Of a stretch of DNA of 64,000 nt, positions 43,196 to 56,200 are shown one piece after another. The position numbers and the translations under genes are program-made. The stretch is from CAYTWW01 sp043801855 (GTDB lineage: Archaea; Nanobdellota; Nanobdellia; Woesearchaeales; GW2011-AR15), in the NCBI GenBank assembly GCA_043801855.1, contig JAZDLQ010000098.1:1-64000 (forward strand), in the 5' to 3' direction. Each line of letters opens with the position of its first letter. Position 1 is the first letter of the stretch. The notes below the pieces were generated by a model that saw only the letters and a list, made by a program, of their open reading frames with translations, was not told where the DNA came from and did not search any database.

Positions 43196-46100
43196 TTACC
43201 CGCTTACAGCCATAAAAACAACTTTTCCGTTGCATGTTCCCATTGTGTTAAACGGGATTTTTAATTTCCAATATAACTGCTTAGAAGATTGCTCTGCTGT
43301 GTCCTGCACAGATATGTTCAAATCAACTGCATTAGGGCTTAGCCTTCCTCCAAGCAGCAACATGTCAGTGAAAACTTCCCAGGCAGAAAGCGAATAACGC
43401 TGATAACTTAGAGGTATTATTCCGGTTTCACATGTCATAGATAAATTATCATTTTCTGAATTAGCATAACCGAAAAACTGCAAGTCAGTCTGGATATTTC
43501 CATAATTAGTAATATTTGCAATAATGTCAGATGATTCCTGATCGACTTTCAGATTGCCGTAGTTAAGAATGCTTGGCTCAATACTTATTGCAATTAATTC
43601 ATTTAATGTAACATTCAAAATAGTTGAGTTAGAGGCATTAATAATATCTAATACAAAAGGGTTACATTGCCATGTACCATTGAGCGAGTAATACTTGAGT
43701 GCAAATGTGCAGTTGAATCCTGCATTTTTTGAGTCAAATGAAGTCAATACGCAGCTTGAATTTGTATAATGTGTGCTTGAATTGTCCGCTGAGATATTGG
43801 TTAAGCCCATATCCGCATTAAAGAATGTTGCATTTATTGAGGTAATATCTGAAATTCCATCATTATCAAAAACAGTACCGTTACAGGATACAAAAGTATC
43901 CAAAGCAGCAACCAGATTAATTGGATTATTCATTGAAACTGAATTTATTCTGGGAAGATCATTTATTGTCAGATTGTATCTTCCTGTCGCACCGGTTAAT
44001 TCAACTGCATCAGTGCAATTTATCTGCCAGTCGTTTTCTTTAGTTGTTATATCAATTGTAAAATTAAGAATTACTGTCTTCTGAGGAGATTCAATAGTGT
44101 CCTGTTCCAAACCGTTTACAAATATAGTACAATTGCTTATTTCTGATGCATCTGTTACTGAATAAAAAAAAGAAACTGGATTATTAAGCCGTGAATTGTT
44201 TTGTGGAGAAATGATACTTATCTGCGGAGGAGCAAGATCAATAGATGTTATATTGTAAACGGTTGCACTGCTTTTATTTTCAAGATTCAATAAATCTGAT
44301 GCGCACTGCGCAAACACATTAATATCTGAAGAGCCTGTCCCATTTACTGAAATATTAAATACAGCAATTTGCGAATTTCCAAAGTTAATATTGCCAAGAG
44401 TTATAGTATAAGAAGGAATTGCAATAAATATTCCTGGCTTTGAAAAACTTACTGTTGCGTTACAGTTTACTCCGTTTCCTCCAAGAATTGTAACATTTGC
44501 CGTCACATTGAAATCAGATAAAACTTCTGTATTATTTGCAGGCACTATTATTCGCACGCTTGCCTCACTTGGCCTTGTCCTGTTAAGAGTCACATTGATA
44601 TAAGTTGTTGTTAGCGCAAGTGTCTTGTATGTTTCACCGTAATTTGTAGTATTCCATGCGCGAACAACAATGGTGTCACCAGTAACGCCATTTATTGTAA
44701 CACCATAAAATCCTCCAAGCCCAGGTATCGGTGGCCCTGACGTGTATATAAGTATTGTATATGAATTCACAATATCTGTTGCACGAACAGGCGTTCCAAT
44801 CGGAACCTGTGCAATTCCGTTTGATGAAAAAACAAATCCCTGCAAAGGATGCGGAGTAGGAGGGTCAGCACGTAAACAAGGAAGAATTAAAAGCGAATAT
44901 AAGATTAAAGATAACAATAAAAATTTTGGTCTTTTATTTTTAATAGCCATAATTATAACTGCTATTAAGATTACAAATAAAGATAATATTGAAAAAGCGC
45001 CAATTATCTTTTTATTTTCAAGGCCACTTTTTGAATAATCAAGATAAATGTCCTGATTAAGGTAATCTCCTGTTATAAGAACTTCTACTTCTTTTTTTTG
45101 CATACCATCCCTGAACTCAAGGGTTATTCTGTCTCCCTTTTCTGCATTTATTTTAGCTGAATAGAAGCTCTTTATATTTCCAGGGCCTGTTGTATAACCG
45201 CTGTAAGCAGCTGCTGTCTTTTTATTTTTAACAGTAAAAGAAATTGGTGAAGAGAGTGTTTTATTATCCTTGTAGAATACATTTCCTGCAACAAAAACAG
45301 TTGGAGTAATTATCAAGTTCTCATTAGTTATTGCAGGGCTTAATAGTGAAACATCCGGTAAAGTGTATGAACCTATTGCGAAAATGCCAAGTGAATCAAG
45401 CGTTGATTCAAAAAAGAAATAATCAGAATTCTCTGCCTGATAATTCAGTTCTTTTTTATTCCAGGTTCCGCTGCTGTATGAATACAAAGATATACTTTCC
45501 TTATTAATATTATATTTATTTAGCCATTCTTTTGAAATTTTAAAGTATGATTTTATAGAAACAAAATTTATTCTTGCAGATTCATCATCACCTAAGTCTT
45601 CTGAAGAAATATCAAGATAGCGATACACAAAAATATCAGGAGAAACTGATATTTTATCAGGCCTAAGTTCATCGCTATCGATAATTATTCCTATTTCCGA
45701 TGTGTTATCATTTGTTTCAATTATTATTTTGTCTATAACATCATTTGGAGTGAATCTTACTGTCTGTGAAAAATCTTCATCAACAGAAATAATGCTTTCT
45801 GGCGCCGCAAAAACAGAAAACGTTCTGAATAAGAACAGATTTTTAAGTGTTACATCAACAGTTATAACAAAAGATTGCACTGTCTCTTCCTGGCCGTCAC
45901 TTGCTTGGATTCTGACGCTAACGCTGTCATAAAACGGATTGACTGGAAGCCATAGTATTCTTCCTGTCAATTTATTTATGCGCATGCCTCTTGGCGCTTC
46001 AAGCAGCTTATATGTAATTCTATCATTGTCAGGATCAATTGCCTTCACATAATAACTATATAATCTCAAAAGAGATGCTTTTTTTAGCGGCTGTGAAGTG

Positions 46101-47299
46101 ATTACTGGTGCATCATTCACATTTATTACTGTAAGATTGTATGATTGTTTTGCAATTCCTCCGTTTGAATCATCGGCAATGATTGTCACTTCATTAATAC
46201 CAACATTTTCATTAAGAGATGTCCAACTAATTATGCCATTCATACTATCAATTTCCATGCCGCTGGGTGATTTTTCAAGCGAATATGAAATAAGATCATT
46301 ATCTAAGTCATACGCATCTGCGTCATAATAATATAAGAAATCCTCCAGCACAGAAGTAGCAGGAAATGTAGTAAAATAAGGTGCGCTATTTTCTTTTTCA
46401 CTTACATATATCTGGAAGGTTACATAAGATGAATTTTTCCCGTCATAGGCATTTACTGTAACATTATTTTCACCAACATCTTCAATAGAAGGGAGATAGC
46501 TTAGATTTCCAGTTGCTATGTTAATCGAAAGATTTTGTGGCGATTCTATAATAGAATATTGAATTGGATCATTGTCAAGATCTTTTGCAAGGATAGAGCA
46601 AGTGTATAATATTCCAACAGTTGCATTCATGCATGTTGTTCCAATTATCTGAGGTACATGATTTATTGCTTCAACATAAATTGAAAAAAATTGCGTAGTA
46701 TTAATCAAAGAATCGCTTACTGCAACAACAACATCATTTTGCCCTGTTTGATCTTTGTCTGGAAGCCATGTAATTATTCCGCTTGATTGGTTGATAGTCA
46801 TATTATCTGGGTAAACTAGAAGCATATAAGTCAGGAGATCATTATTTTCATCAATTGCATCAACATCGTAAAAATACAATAAAGATTCTGTTGCATTAGT
46901 TATGGGGCTTGTTGTGATAATTGGAGCTATATTTTGAATAGAAATATCAAGATAGAGATTAATATTATGCATTGAAGATGCATTTAATATTATTGTCCTG
47001 TTTGCTTCACTATATCCGCTACTAGCAATTATTAATACCTCATCTCCTGCCTGAGCCGGAAATGATACTGAATATTTCCCGGTATTTTTTCCCTGGCCAA
47101 TGTGCCCAGATATAAAATATCCAGAATTTAAATTTGTAAAATTAATCGTAACAAATGAAGGAGCCTGAGCACTTGCGCTTCTGTCAAATACAGTTCCGTC
47201 TAAGCCAAAAGGGAATGGGTACGATGAGGCAAATTGTGCTACTACTGCTAGTAAAACAAAGATACAAGTTAGCCTCATTATGTTATTTTTCATTATCAT
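43196..47299 (-). CDS. Surface protein, apparently two secreted proteins fused
   Basis: 1367 residues. Signal peptide 1-27; a carboxypeptidase-regulatory-like domain; four cadherin/He_PIG Ig-like domains (about 115-485, each with a D-x-D/N-D motif); a PGF-pre-PGF domain (about 500-660); a second CarboxypepD-like domain; TM helix about 762-784; then directly a second helix (792-812) that reads like a new signal peptide (MAIKNKRPK start, ending LRA). The second half has another CarboxypepD-like domain, Ig-like domains and the C-terminal domain shared with 59611 and 61986. The start overlaps the stop of the giant gene. Confidence 0.88.
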   Translation of the reverse strand: MIMKNNIMRLTCIFVLLAVVAQFASSYPFPFGLDGTVFDRSASAQAPSFVTINFTNLNSGYFISGHIGQGKNTGKYSVSFPAQAGDEVLIIASSGYSEANRTIILNASSMHNINLYLDISIQNIAPIITTSPITNATESLLYFYDVDAIDENNDLLTYMLLVYPDNMTINQSSGIITWLPDKDQTGQNDVVVAVSDSLINTTQFFSIYVEAINHVPQIIGTTCMNATVGILYTCSILAKDLDNDPIQYSIIESPQNLSINIATGNLSYLPSIEDVGENNVTVNAYDGKNSSYVTFQIYVSEKENSAPYFTTFPATSVLEDFLYYYDADAYDLDNDLISYSLEKSPSGMEIDSMNGIISWTSLNENVGINEVTIIADDSNGGIAKQSYNLTVINVNDAPVITSQPLKKASLLRLYSYYVKAIDPDNDRITYKLLEAPRGMRINKLTGRILWLPVNPFYDSVSVRIQASDGQEETVQSFVITVDVTLKNLFLFRTFSVFAAPESIISVDEDFSQTVRFTPNDVIDKIIIETNDNTSEIGIIIDSDELRPDKISVSPDIFVYRYLDISSEDLGDDESARINFVSIKSYFKISKEWLNKYNINKESISLYSYSSGTWNKKELNYQAENSDYFFFESTLDSLGIFAIGSYTLPDVSLLSPAITNENLIITPTVFVAGNVFYKDNKTLSSPISFTVKNKKTAAAYSGYTTGPGNIKSFYSAKINAEKGDRITLEFRDGMQKKEVEVLITGDYLNQDIYLDYSKSGLENKKIIGAFSILSLFVILIAVIIMAIKNKRPKFLLLSLILYSLLILPCLRADPPTPHPLQGFVFSSNGIAQVPIGTPVRATDIVNSYTILIYTSGPPIPGLGGFYGVTINGVTGDTIVVRAWNTTNYGETYKTLALTTTYINVTLNRTRPSEASVRIIVPANNTEVLSDFNVTANVTILGGNGVNCNATVSFSKPGIFIAIPSYTITLGNINFGNSQIAVFNISVNGTGSSDINVFAQCASDLLNLENKSSATVYNITSIDLAPPQISIISPQNNSRLNNPVSFFYSVTDASEISNCTIFVNGLEQDTIESPQKTVILNFTIDITTKENDWQINCTDAVELTGATGRYNLTINDLPRINSVSMNNPINLVAALDTFVSCNGTVFDNDGISDITSINATFFNADMGLTNISADNSSTHYTNSSCVLTSFDSKNAGFNCTFALKYYSLNGTWQCNPFVLDIINASNSTILNVTLNELIAISIEPSILNYGNLKVDQESSDIIANITNYGNIQTDLQFFGYANSENDNLSMTCETGIIPLSYQRYSLSAWEVFTDMLLLGGRLSPNAVDLNISVQDTAEQSSKQLYWKLKIPFNTMGTCNGKVVFMAVSG

Positions 47300-50200
47300 G
47301 TTCCTTTATTAGGGTCAATCGTCCATGTTCCATTTTGTGCTGCCTCAAAATAATATCCTTCAAACGGCTTTAGCGAAAATGAAGGGAGCCACCATGCGCC
47401 ATATCCCGGGTAATATACCCTGAAAGCAGCCTCAAAAAGATCAGCAATGTTATCGTATTTGACTATTGTTGTAACACTGTGCTGCGGCGAAACATCAATC
47501 GGGTTTAAGGAAGATTCATTGTAAAGCTGTGGTATTCTCGCAGAGTGCCATCCGACTACATTCCACTCCATAATAAGAGGAGCAGTCAAATTGTATATTG
47601 GAACAATTCCTGCAAAACTCACATTGCATACTGAATCTGCCTCTGCCCAGTACCCTTTTTGCGGACCAAGGGTTTTGAATTCATATGAGCCTACTCCTCT
47701 GTGCCACTCATCTGCGCTATGATCTAATCGCTCAAAAGCCTTATCTGACGAATTATAACGCCACAACGATAGTATGCAATTGTCAGGGTAAGTAAAAATA
47801 TCAACTCCATTATTAGTCCCATTATAAAGCAGCCAGTTTGATAAGTTAAATGGAATGCTTATTAGATTCCAGCCAATATCAATCTCAAGAGTTTGTATTC
47901 CGGCAATCTCTGTTGCATTGCCGGTCTGCCCTCCTCTTACCGCAGCGACAAGATAATATTTTTTCTGTGAAATCCCTGTTGAATCTGTCCAGTTAAGGTC
48001 AGTTATTTCTGATGTTTCTGGTGTATCAGAAAATCCTTGTGAATAATTTGTCGTTGTGTAGATACTATATGAGTCTGCATCAAGGGCAGATGTCCAGTTT
48101 ATTCTTACTGATACATTATCATCATTTATATTTATCTCAACATGGTGCGGGCCTTTTCTGTCGATTGTAATGTTATATGCTGTTGAATTTGCGCCGATAT
48201 TTCCCACTGTATCATTTGCATTTGCCATAACTTCATAGTTAAGGCCATCAGGCACAAGCGCAAGATTCCACGTGCAGCTATATGGCTGTCTGTTATCAGA
48301 ACATGCAAATTCCCAGGAAGAATTTGATAATATTTTGTAATAAAACTTTACTGTATCCACATTTAACAACGAATCAATTGCCGTTGCGCTTAAAACAAAA
48401 GTGTTTTGTGTTATATTTGTATAATTAACTGGATTTGTAATGTTTGTTTGCGGGCCAGCTAAATCTATTGTAAAATTATATGTTTGTGTTGCATTAGTAT
48501 TATTAGAAAGATCAAAGCATGAAACATTCCAGAAATGACCGCCTTCATTAAATCCAGAAATCGTATAATTTACTGCCAGGTTTCTCTGGGATATAATCGT
48601 TGCATTAGTAGTCCCATCAATTGTCAAGTTGCAGGTAAGGTTACTTGATAGGTCATCAATTGGTGTCCAGTTAAAGTTAATGAAGCTTCTTGATATGTTT
48701 AAATGATTTTGAGGATAATTTATTATTGCATAAGGTGTAATTGTATCAGGAAGATTAAAAATAGAAGCATCTGTACTTCCACTTGCATACGATGTATCAT
48801 TTAAGTAAAAATAGACAGGATACCTTGCAGAATGGTTGACTGAAATATTGACAACATAATAAAAGTAACCTGTTGCTCCTGCGTTAAGAAATCCTCCCTT
48901 TGAAGCGTTCCATGTAACGTTCCCATTTGAAAAATTGCCGCTGCTCCTATTGGTACCATCACTTAAGCGATACCATATGTCTCCGCTTGCATTAAGTCCC
49001 CATGAAGAATTTAATCCTCTATGATAGATTTGGTCGTTTGATGCAAGAGCCCATCTTCTTCCGCTATTATATATGGCAAACTCCATCCTATAAGTGTTTC
49101 CTGGAATCAGTGTGAATGTTGTATTTAGTCCCTGGCTTACAAAAGTTCCTCCTGTATGCGAGTCAATATTTCCAGTTACATTGTATACACTAATTGATGT
49201 GATATTTGGTAATGTTCTTCCAGCACCCCCACCAAATGAGTCAAAGCCAGTTACGTTAATTAAAAAGTGAGTTGTGTTTTCATAAAAAGGATACTCACTT
49301 GTTTCATTTAGCTCAAAAATATTGCAAACACCATTTGAAAAATTAAAATCAGTGCAATGCATTATTGTATTTACATCAAGCCCTGATTTTGGTATTGCAA
49401 GAGATGCTTTTGTATAATTGATCAATGAATCATTTATTGATATTAATGGCGTGATATTTATTATATTTTGCGGCAAAGAAAAAGAGTAGTTTTCAGAAAT
49501 AACTGGAGTTAAGTTTACTGGAGCAGACATTGAGATATTAAAAATTTCGTAGTTTAATACGCCTTTTGAAAGAGAAAATATAGATAATACTGAAATATTA
49601 GGCAAGGTTATGTATCTAAAATAATCGCCAGTTACGTTATCCAGAATTGTTCCTGTTGCATTTTTTATAAAAACTCTAGGTGAGTATGCGCTTAAGTCTG
49701 GCCTTAGGTTTCGAAGGCTTAAGTACTTGTCTGTGAATGGAGTGCATGGTTTTGAGAGATGTGATTTATGTGTTACATTTATCGCAAGGTAGTCAATAAG
49801 AAGCGCATCATCAGAAAAACCTGCCTGCGTGAAATTAAGCTTAATCCTTATCTTAACAGTATAATTACTTATAAAATCATTAAAAGACCGATTTATCTTA
49901 AGTTCAAATCTTCTTCTTGCATCACTGCTATCACTTACTGGAAGGCTTGTCATATTCTGCCAGACACTTGCAGAAAAATTATATATCATGAAATCCTGGC
50001 TACCTGTTGTTGCGCCCTCATGCGGAAGGCCTGCGCCGCACAAAGGATTAAGCTGTGCGCCAGAGTGGCAGTAATCCATTGTTATTGAAAAATTCTGGAT
50101 TCTTGGAACATCAATTCCTGTTGCTGAAAGATTAAATGTGTAATTGATAAATCCCTGAAAATTAGTTGCGTAATCTGCGCCGCCAATGTATTCGTATACA

Positions 50201-53200
50201 TTATCAAGAGAGGATGTGCTTGAGACACTTCCGCCTGCAATATTATAAGACTGCTCTTTTGCAGATTCAGCTGCATTATGCGCTGAGGTGTTTTGGTAAA
50301 GGTGTGTTACATTAAAAGTTGCATTAGCATTTAGCGATGATACTGTGTCGTCAAATGATTGTATAAAATATTCCCCTTCGCAGATGTCACTTGTGTTAAA
50401 GATATGATTGATACTTCCTTCATTATTAAATAAAATATTTTTTGGAAAAAAGCCTGCAAATAAGGACCTGTTTATTGTACTTATCAAAAGCCTTCCAATT
50501 CCGCTTGCTGTATAATAGTTTCCAGTGATATTTATTGTATTTGATTGGTCATACTCATCAAGGTTTGTATCTAGTGTTGCAATCCTAAGAACTGTAAAAC
50601 CAATCGAGATATTTTCTTTGCGGTCGTTTGGATTATATGCGCTTAAATTATATTCTGCAACATTTTGTGATGACACTCTTGTAAGCCAGAGGTCAGTTAT
50701 TGCACCATCTGCTGTTGCAGTTACATTTTTTGGGTATCCACTGATGTTTTGTCCTGTTGAATTAGTAATGTTTAACGTTATTTTTGAATTTCTTTTCCAA
50801 TATGCTCCTGTAAAATAAACTGTTTCGCCAACTACATAAGAGTCCTTGTTTTTTGAAAGCTCCTGGCGAACAATTGAAAAAACAGATGTGTTAAAAAGAT
50901 TTGAGTAATTTGTATCAGTTGCATTTATCGTATAATTTGAAATGCCAAATTCCAAAACTAATAGCGAATCATTTATGCTTCCAGTTGAATTTGATAAAAT
51001 CTCTTTTGGATAAGATGGAAGGCGATTAAATGAGGAATCATAAATATCAAGCAAAATTACAGAATCAGATGAGAATCCATGCCCTGAAATAGTAATATTA
51101 TCTCCTTCTTTATACCAGGAATAATCCGCAAAGATTTCAACAGACCTATTTTCTATGGTAAAAGTGAAGTCATCATTTTTTAGCCCGATGTCGGCGTCTA
51201 TCGCATAAATTTTATATGCCCCTGAAGAAAGATTATACAAAGACTGCCATGTGAAATTAAAGTATCCTGTTGCATTTGCAGTATAATTTAATGGGCCAAA
51301 AATTATTGAATTTTCGTTGTTAGTTATGTTTATTGTGACATTTGAATCAGGCTCCCAGTTGTAGCCAATAAATGTGATTATATCTCCCTGCTGATATGAT
51401 TGGAAAGGCGATTCAATTATTGAAGATACTATAGTAAATGAAACATTTGCAGAAAGATTAGTATTTGCTTCATCTGTTGCATTAAGAGAGTATTGCCCAA
51501 GTGCGCTAAATTCTGGCACAAGCCAAGTGTCAGTTATGTCTCCTGTTAAATTTGATATGATTGTTTTAGGATAGCCGCTAACAATATCAAAAGTTGTATT
51601 GTATAAAGTTATATTTATGTTAGATTGAGATGAAAATCCACCTGCTATGATTCTTACAGTTTCGCCTTCTATATAATCTTCTTTATCTGTAAAAAGATAT
51701 GAATCTTGCGGCTGCACAATATAACTTGCTTTTTCTGTTGAATTTATTTTTTCTAAAATATCAATCGCATAAATTGTCACATTATATATTCCAATCAAAA
51801 TATTGCCATCAAAAATACCTGAATAAATGCTGTCAAAATCATCATCGAGAAGTGCAATTTCATAAACTGAAGCATTTGGAAGTGCAATTATTGCGTTTAC
51901 TCCATCAACTCCAAGAGAATCTGTTACATTAGCGCTGATAATTACACTATAGCCAAGTTTCTGCGGATTAGGTGTGATTGTTATATTTTTAACTGTTGGA
52001 ATAAACTTGTCAAGCGCAAGGCTTATTTCTGTATCATTAACACCTATATTTCCAAGCGAATCGTTTGCAAATGCTATTATTTCATAGTTCATTCCCTCTG
52101 AAAGCGGAATTGTTGAAAAGCTGCATTGATATGGGTAAGTTGTATCTATACAAATTTGGCTTAATGCAGATGTTGAATTAAACCTGTAATAAAACCTAAC
52201 AGCGCCAATCTGGCTATTATTGTCATTTACTGTTGCATTAACAATCATTGTTTGGTATGTGATATTTCCGTTTGCCTGCGGATAGTCAATTAAAATTACT
52301 GGGCCCTGCCTGTCAATTGTGATATTATATAAAGTATGGTTTGCCCCAATATTTCCAACAGTATCATTTGCAATTGCAATTAATTGATAGTTTCTTCCAT
52401 CAGGCAATAGTGTTGTATTCCAGGTACATTGATATGGCTCTCTTCCATCTTCGCATATTAGTACAGAATCATTTGTTTGGTTTTCTTTGTAGTAAAAAAA
52501 TACAGTATCAACATCAGTATATGAATCATTTGCTGTTGCATTTATAATAATTTCATTGACGCTTATATTTGTAAAGTTTCGTGGATAGCCAAATAATACG
52601 TTTGGTCCATTGTAATCAACTATTAAATTCTTAATCGTTGAATTTAGCTTGTTGTTAAATGCGTCTGCTGCTTCGATTCTGTATGTATGGTTTCCCTGGG
52701 AAAGCGAATTAAGTTCAAGAATTACAGGTGTTCCATTTACTGCGCTTCCATTCTGGCCGTTACGCCTGCCATCAACATAAATAAAATAGCTTAATGCAAT
52801 GTCAATGTCATCTATTAATGTGAAATTAACAACTGGCGTTGCGTTTGTCGTGTTGTAATAGTCAACCGGTGAGCTAATTGTTGTATTAGGAGCTGCGATA
52901 TCAAAAGCATCGCATGTAAAAAATTCCTGGAAGTCTCCTGAAAATGATGTTACATTTGCAGACCACAGGTGATAACCTGTAATGTTAAAGTTGTCCCACC
53001 AGCATAGATCACCAGCATTGTTTGACTTCGCCCCTAAGTGAATCTCAATTGCTTGTGCATTAAGATTAATTGCAGTATTATTTATAATTGTTGCAGAATA
53101 TGGATCATATAATGTTGAAAGTGGAGCTGTTGCGTATGTGTTGCATGCATAGCCTTTATAGGTTGAAGCATCCTCGCAGTTGCAATCTGTTGCTCCACCA

Positions 53201-56200
53201 TCACATTGATAAAGCTGTGCATTTGTAAGAGTTCCGTCTCTGGCCCAAACCCTGCAATATTCAGTAGCTTCAAGGCTTCCGTAAAACCCATACCAGCTTA
53301 TTTTTACATCAAAGCACTGCTGACCACTGCACGCAATTCTTGGATCAAAAGTGTACCAAAGGCCCCTTGCTGCATCAAATGTATCCCAATCCTCCATCTG
53401 AAAGGCTGCTGTTCCTGCATAAGCGCTGTCTTCTGAGCATAAAAAATAATCAGTTCCCCTGTTATCGCATCCGTTAAAATCACTCCATGGACTGTATCTG
53501 GTGCAATTATCTCCAGTTGTACATGTCGCTAGCCTTACCTGGCTTAACGGGCTTGCCCATGGCGCATCTTCAAAATCTTCATACATCAATTGCATTTCAA
53601 GGAGTGGAATTTGAGTATAATTAGGGTTTGATGCAAGACTATTATTATAGTAAAAATAATAATTGCTCTCGTTTATTGCAAGCGCAGATATATTTCCGAT
53701 AAATATTATGTCACAATATGTTGAATTATCTCCCCCATAAATATTAAATGGAACTGCTACACCTGTTATTGTTGAGACAACTCTTGTTTCATTTTCACAA
53801 TTTCTAATATATCCGCCAAGGCCAGTAATGTTTACATAAATAGGCATATCAATTTTTGGCTCAGAAAGTGCATTTGATAGGTATATTGGCTTTCTTTTTT
53901 CCCATGATGAATTCCACCAGTCCCGCACAACAAAAGTGTCAGAAGCATTCAACACATTTGGGTATACAACATCAGTTCCTGTAACTTTATATGTGCCGCC
54001 GCAGTATTCGCTGATATTCCATGTAAAATTCATCTGGCCTATTGCGTCTGTCTGAATCAGCCTTGGATATCCGCGTGCAATGCCTCCATTGTCAACTGAA
54101 AAAATTGAAACAGACACATTATTATCTGGAGAAAATGACCTGCCTGAAATATTTACAAGCTCAAGAGAGAGATAATAATTTTTATCAGTAGCAATTGTCG
54201 CTGTTTTTAATACAGTAATATTAAGTGAAACTGCATCAGTTGGGTTGTTAAAATCATATGCAGAAACATTAAAACTGGTTGCTGCAAAACCAATTGCCCT
54301 TGCAGTCCATGACGAACTTATAACACCTTCTGCATTTGCAGTCACATTTTTAGGATAACCTGATTCTGAACTGCCTGATGAATTAATTATATCAAGTGTT
54401 ATTGTTGAAGAACTATCCCAATAAAGCCCGCTTATTAAAACTGTTTCCAAATCATCGTATACATTTTGATCAGTTGAAATATTTACTCCAACAACTGCAA
54501 AAAAAACCTCACTTGACAAATGCTCATAGGTTGCATCAGTTGCATTTATCGTATAATTTCCAATTTCGTATCCATCTGTATTTATTGTGTAATTAAATTC
54601 GCCAGACTCATTTGTCTGAAGATAGACTGGATAATCTGGCATGACTGCGCCTGTTTCATCATATACATTAAACTCTAAAGACGTAAGGTTTGAAAACCTG
54701 CTGCCTGTTGCATTCAAAAGCTGCCTCCTCCTTACCCAGCTTCTATCCAATTGCAGAAATGTCTGCCTTTGTGTGATACTAAAAGTGTATTGGTCATATT
54801 TTCCTGGATCATTTGGCTCATATGCAAATATTGTATACTCACCAACAATATAATCAAAATCCAAGAACCATAATTCACTGACAAAGCCTCCTAAATCTGC
54901 GCTCAGGCTACTTGGGCCATACACAATATCCCCATTTGGATTAGTTATATTAACTTCAACTATTTCTCCAGGGTCCCATTGGTATCCAGATATATTTATC
55001 CATGAGCCTTGCTCTGTTATTGTTATGTTTGCTTCAATTACAGCTAGAACAACTTCAAGGGTTGCGTTGGCTGAAAAAGATGAGTCAATTAAATCTGTTG
55101 CATTAAGAGCATATATTCCAACTAAAAATCCTGCGTCAACAAGAAAGTTCTCTTCAAAATTCCCAGTTGCATTAACCGTTGCATTAATAGGGTAACCTAA
55201 AACCGGGTCTCCTGATGGGTCAAAAATACTTAAGCTAATATTATTGCCTGGAATAAACCCTCTTCCTGTAATGACTGCATATTCATTCTCTACGTACTGA
55301 GGCTTGTCTGTTGCGATTCCAAGAGCTCCAAGAGTCACATTAAAAAATAAATTTTCAGTGATATTGGAATTGCCTAGGGTATCATTTGCAAAAATTGAAA
55401 AATTATATGTCCCAAGCAATGTTGTGTCTGCAAAGCTTAGAAGATAAACATTATCAAAATTTGGATCAGAAATTGAATAGTTAAGTGTTGTACTGTTAGG
55501 GAGTGTTACTGAAAAAATAACTCTATCAATGCCAAGCATATCAACAATTGTTGCGTTGATATTTACAGGTGTATTAATAATTGATTCAACTGAAGAAAAA
55601 AGAATACTTTGCACAATTGGCGGAGTTTTATCAAGTGTAAAAGTGTAATTGTATGTGAACCAATCGCTTTTCGAAGGATTTGAATTATCTATGCAAAACA
55701 CATTCCATTCGTATGCACCGTCTGTCCCTATCGCATAACTTATATTTGTCGGTATGTTATTTTCAATATTGCTGCTTGAGGCAATAATTGACCAACCTGA
55801 ATTATTCAAATATATTGAGCAGTTTGCAAGCCCTATATCATCTGAGACTGTAAAATTAAAGTTGATTGGCATACTAGAAATGTTTGAGCCGTTTTGCGGA
55901 AAATTAAGGCTGCTTATGTTTGGAGGGGCATTGTATCTTGAATAATCAAGCGAAGCATATCCGTAATATTCCCTGTTTCCGGCTGTGTCAATTGTTACAG
56001 TTGGCTCAATCATACCACAGCTTGTATTATCAAATGTTGTCCCAGTCCATCTTGTACAATGAAACTGTGTTGGCGAAACCGCACCGTAGCTTAAGCTTAA
56101 GCTTGTAAAAAGCATCTGGTCATTTTCAGGGTTTAAAATTAACCTCATTGAAGATGTTAGATTGTTTGTTTTAGACATTCCTGTTAAATCTCCTGTCTGC

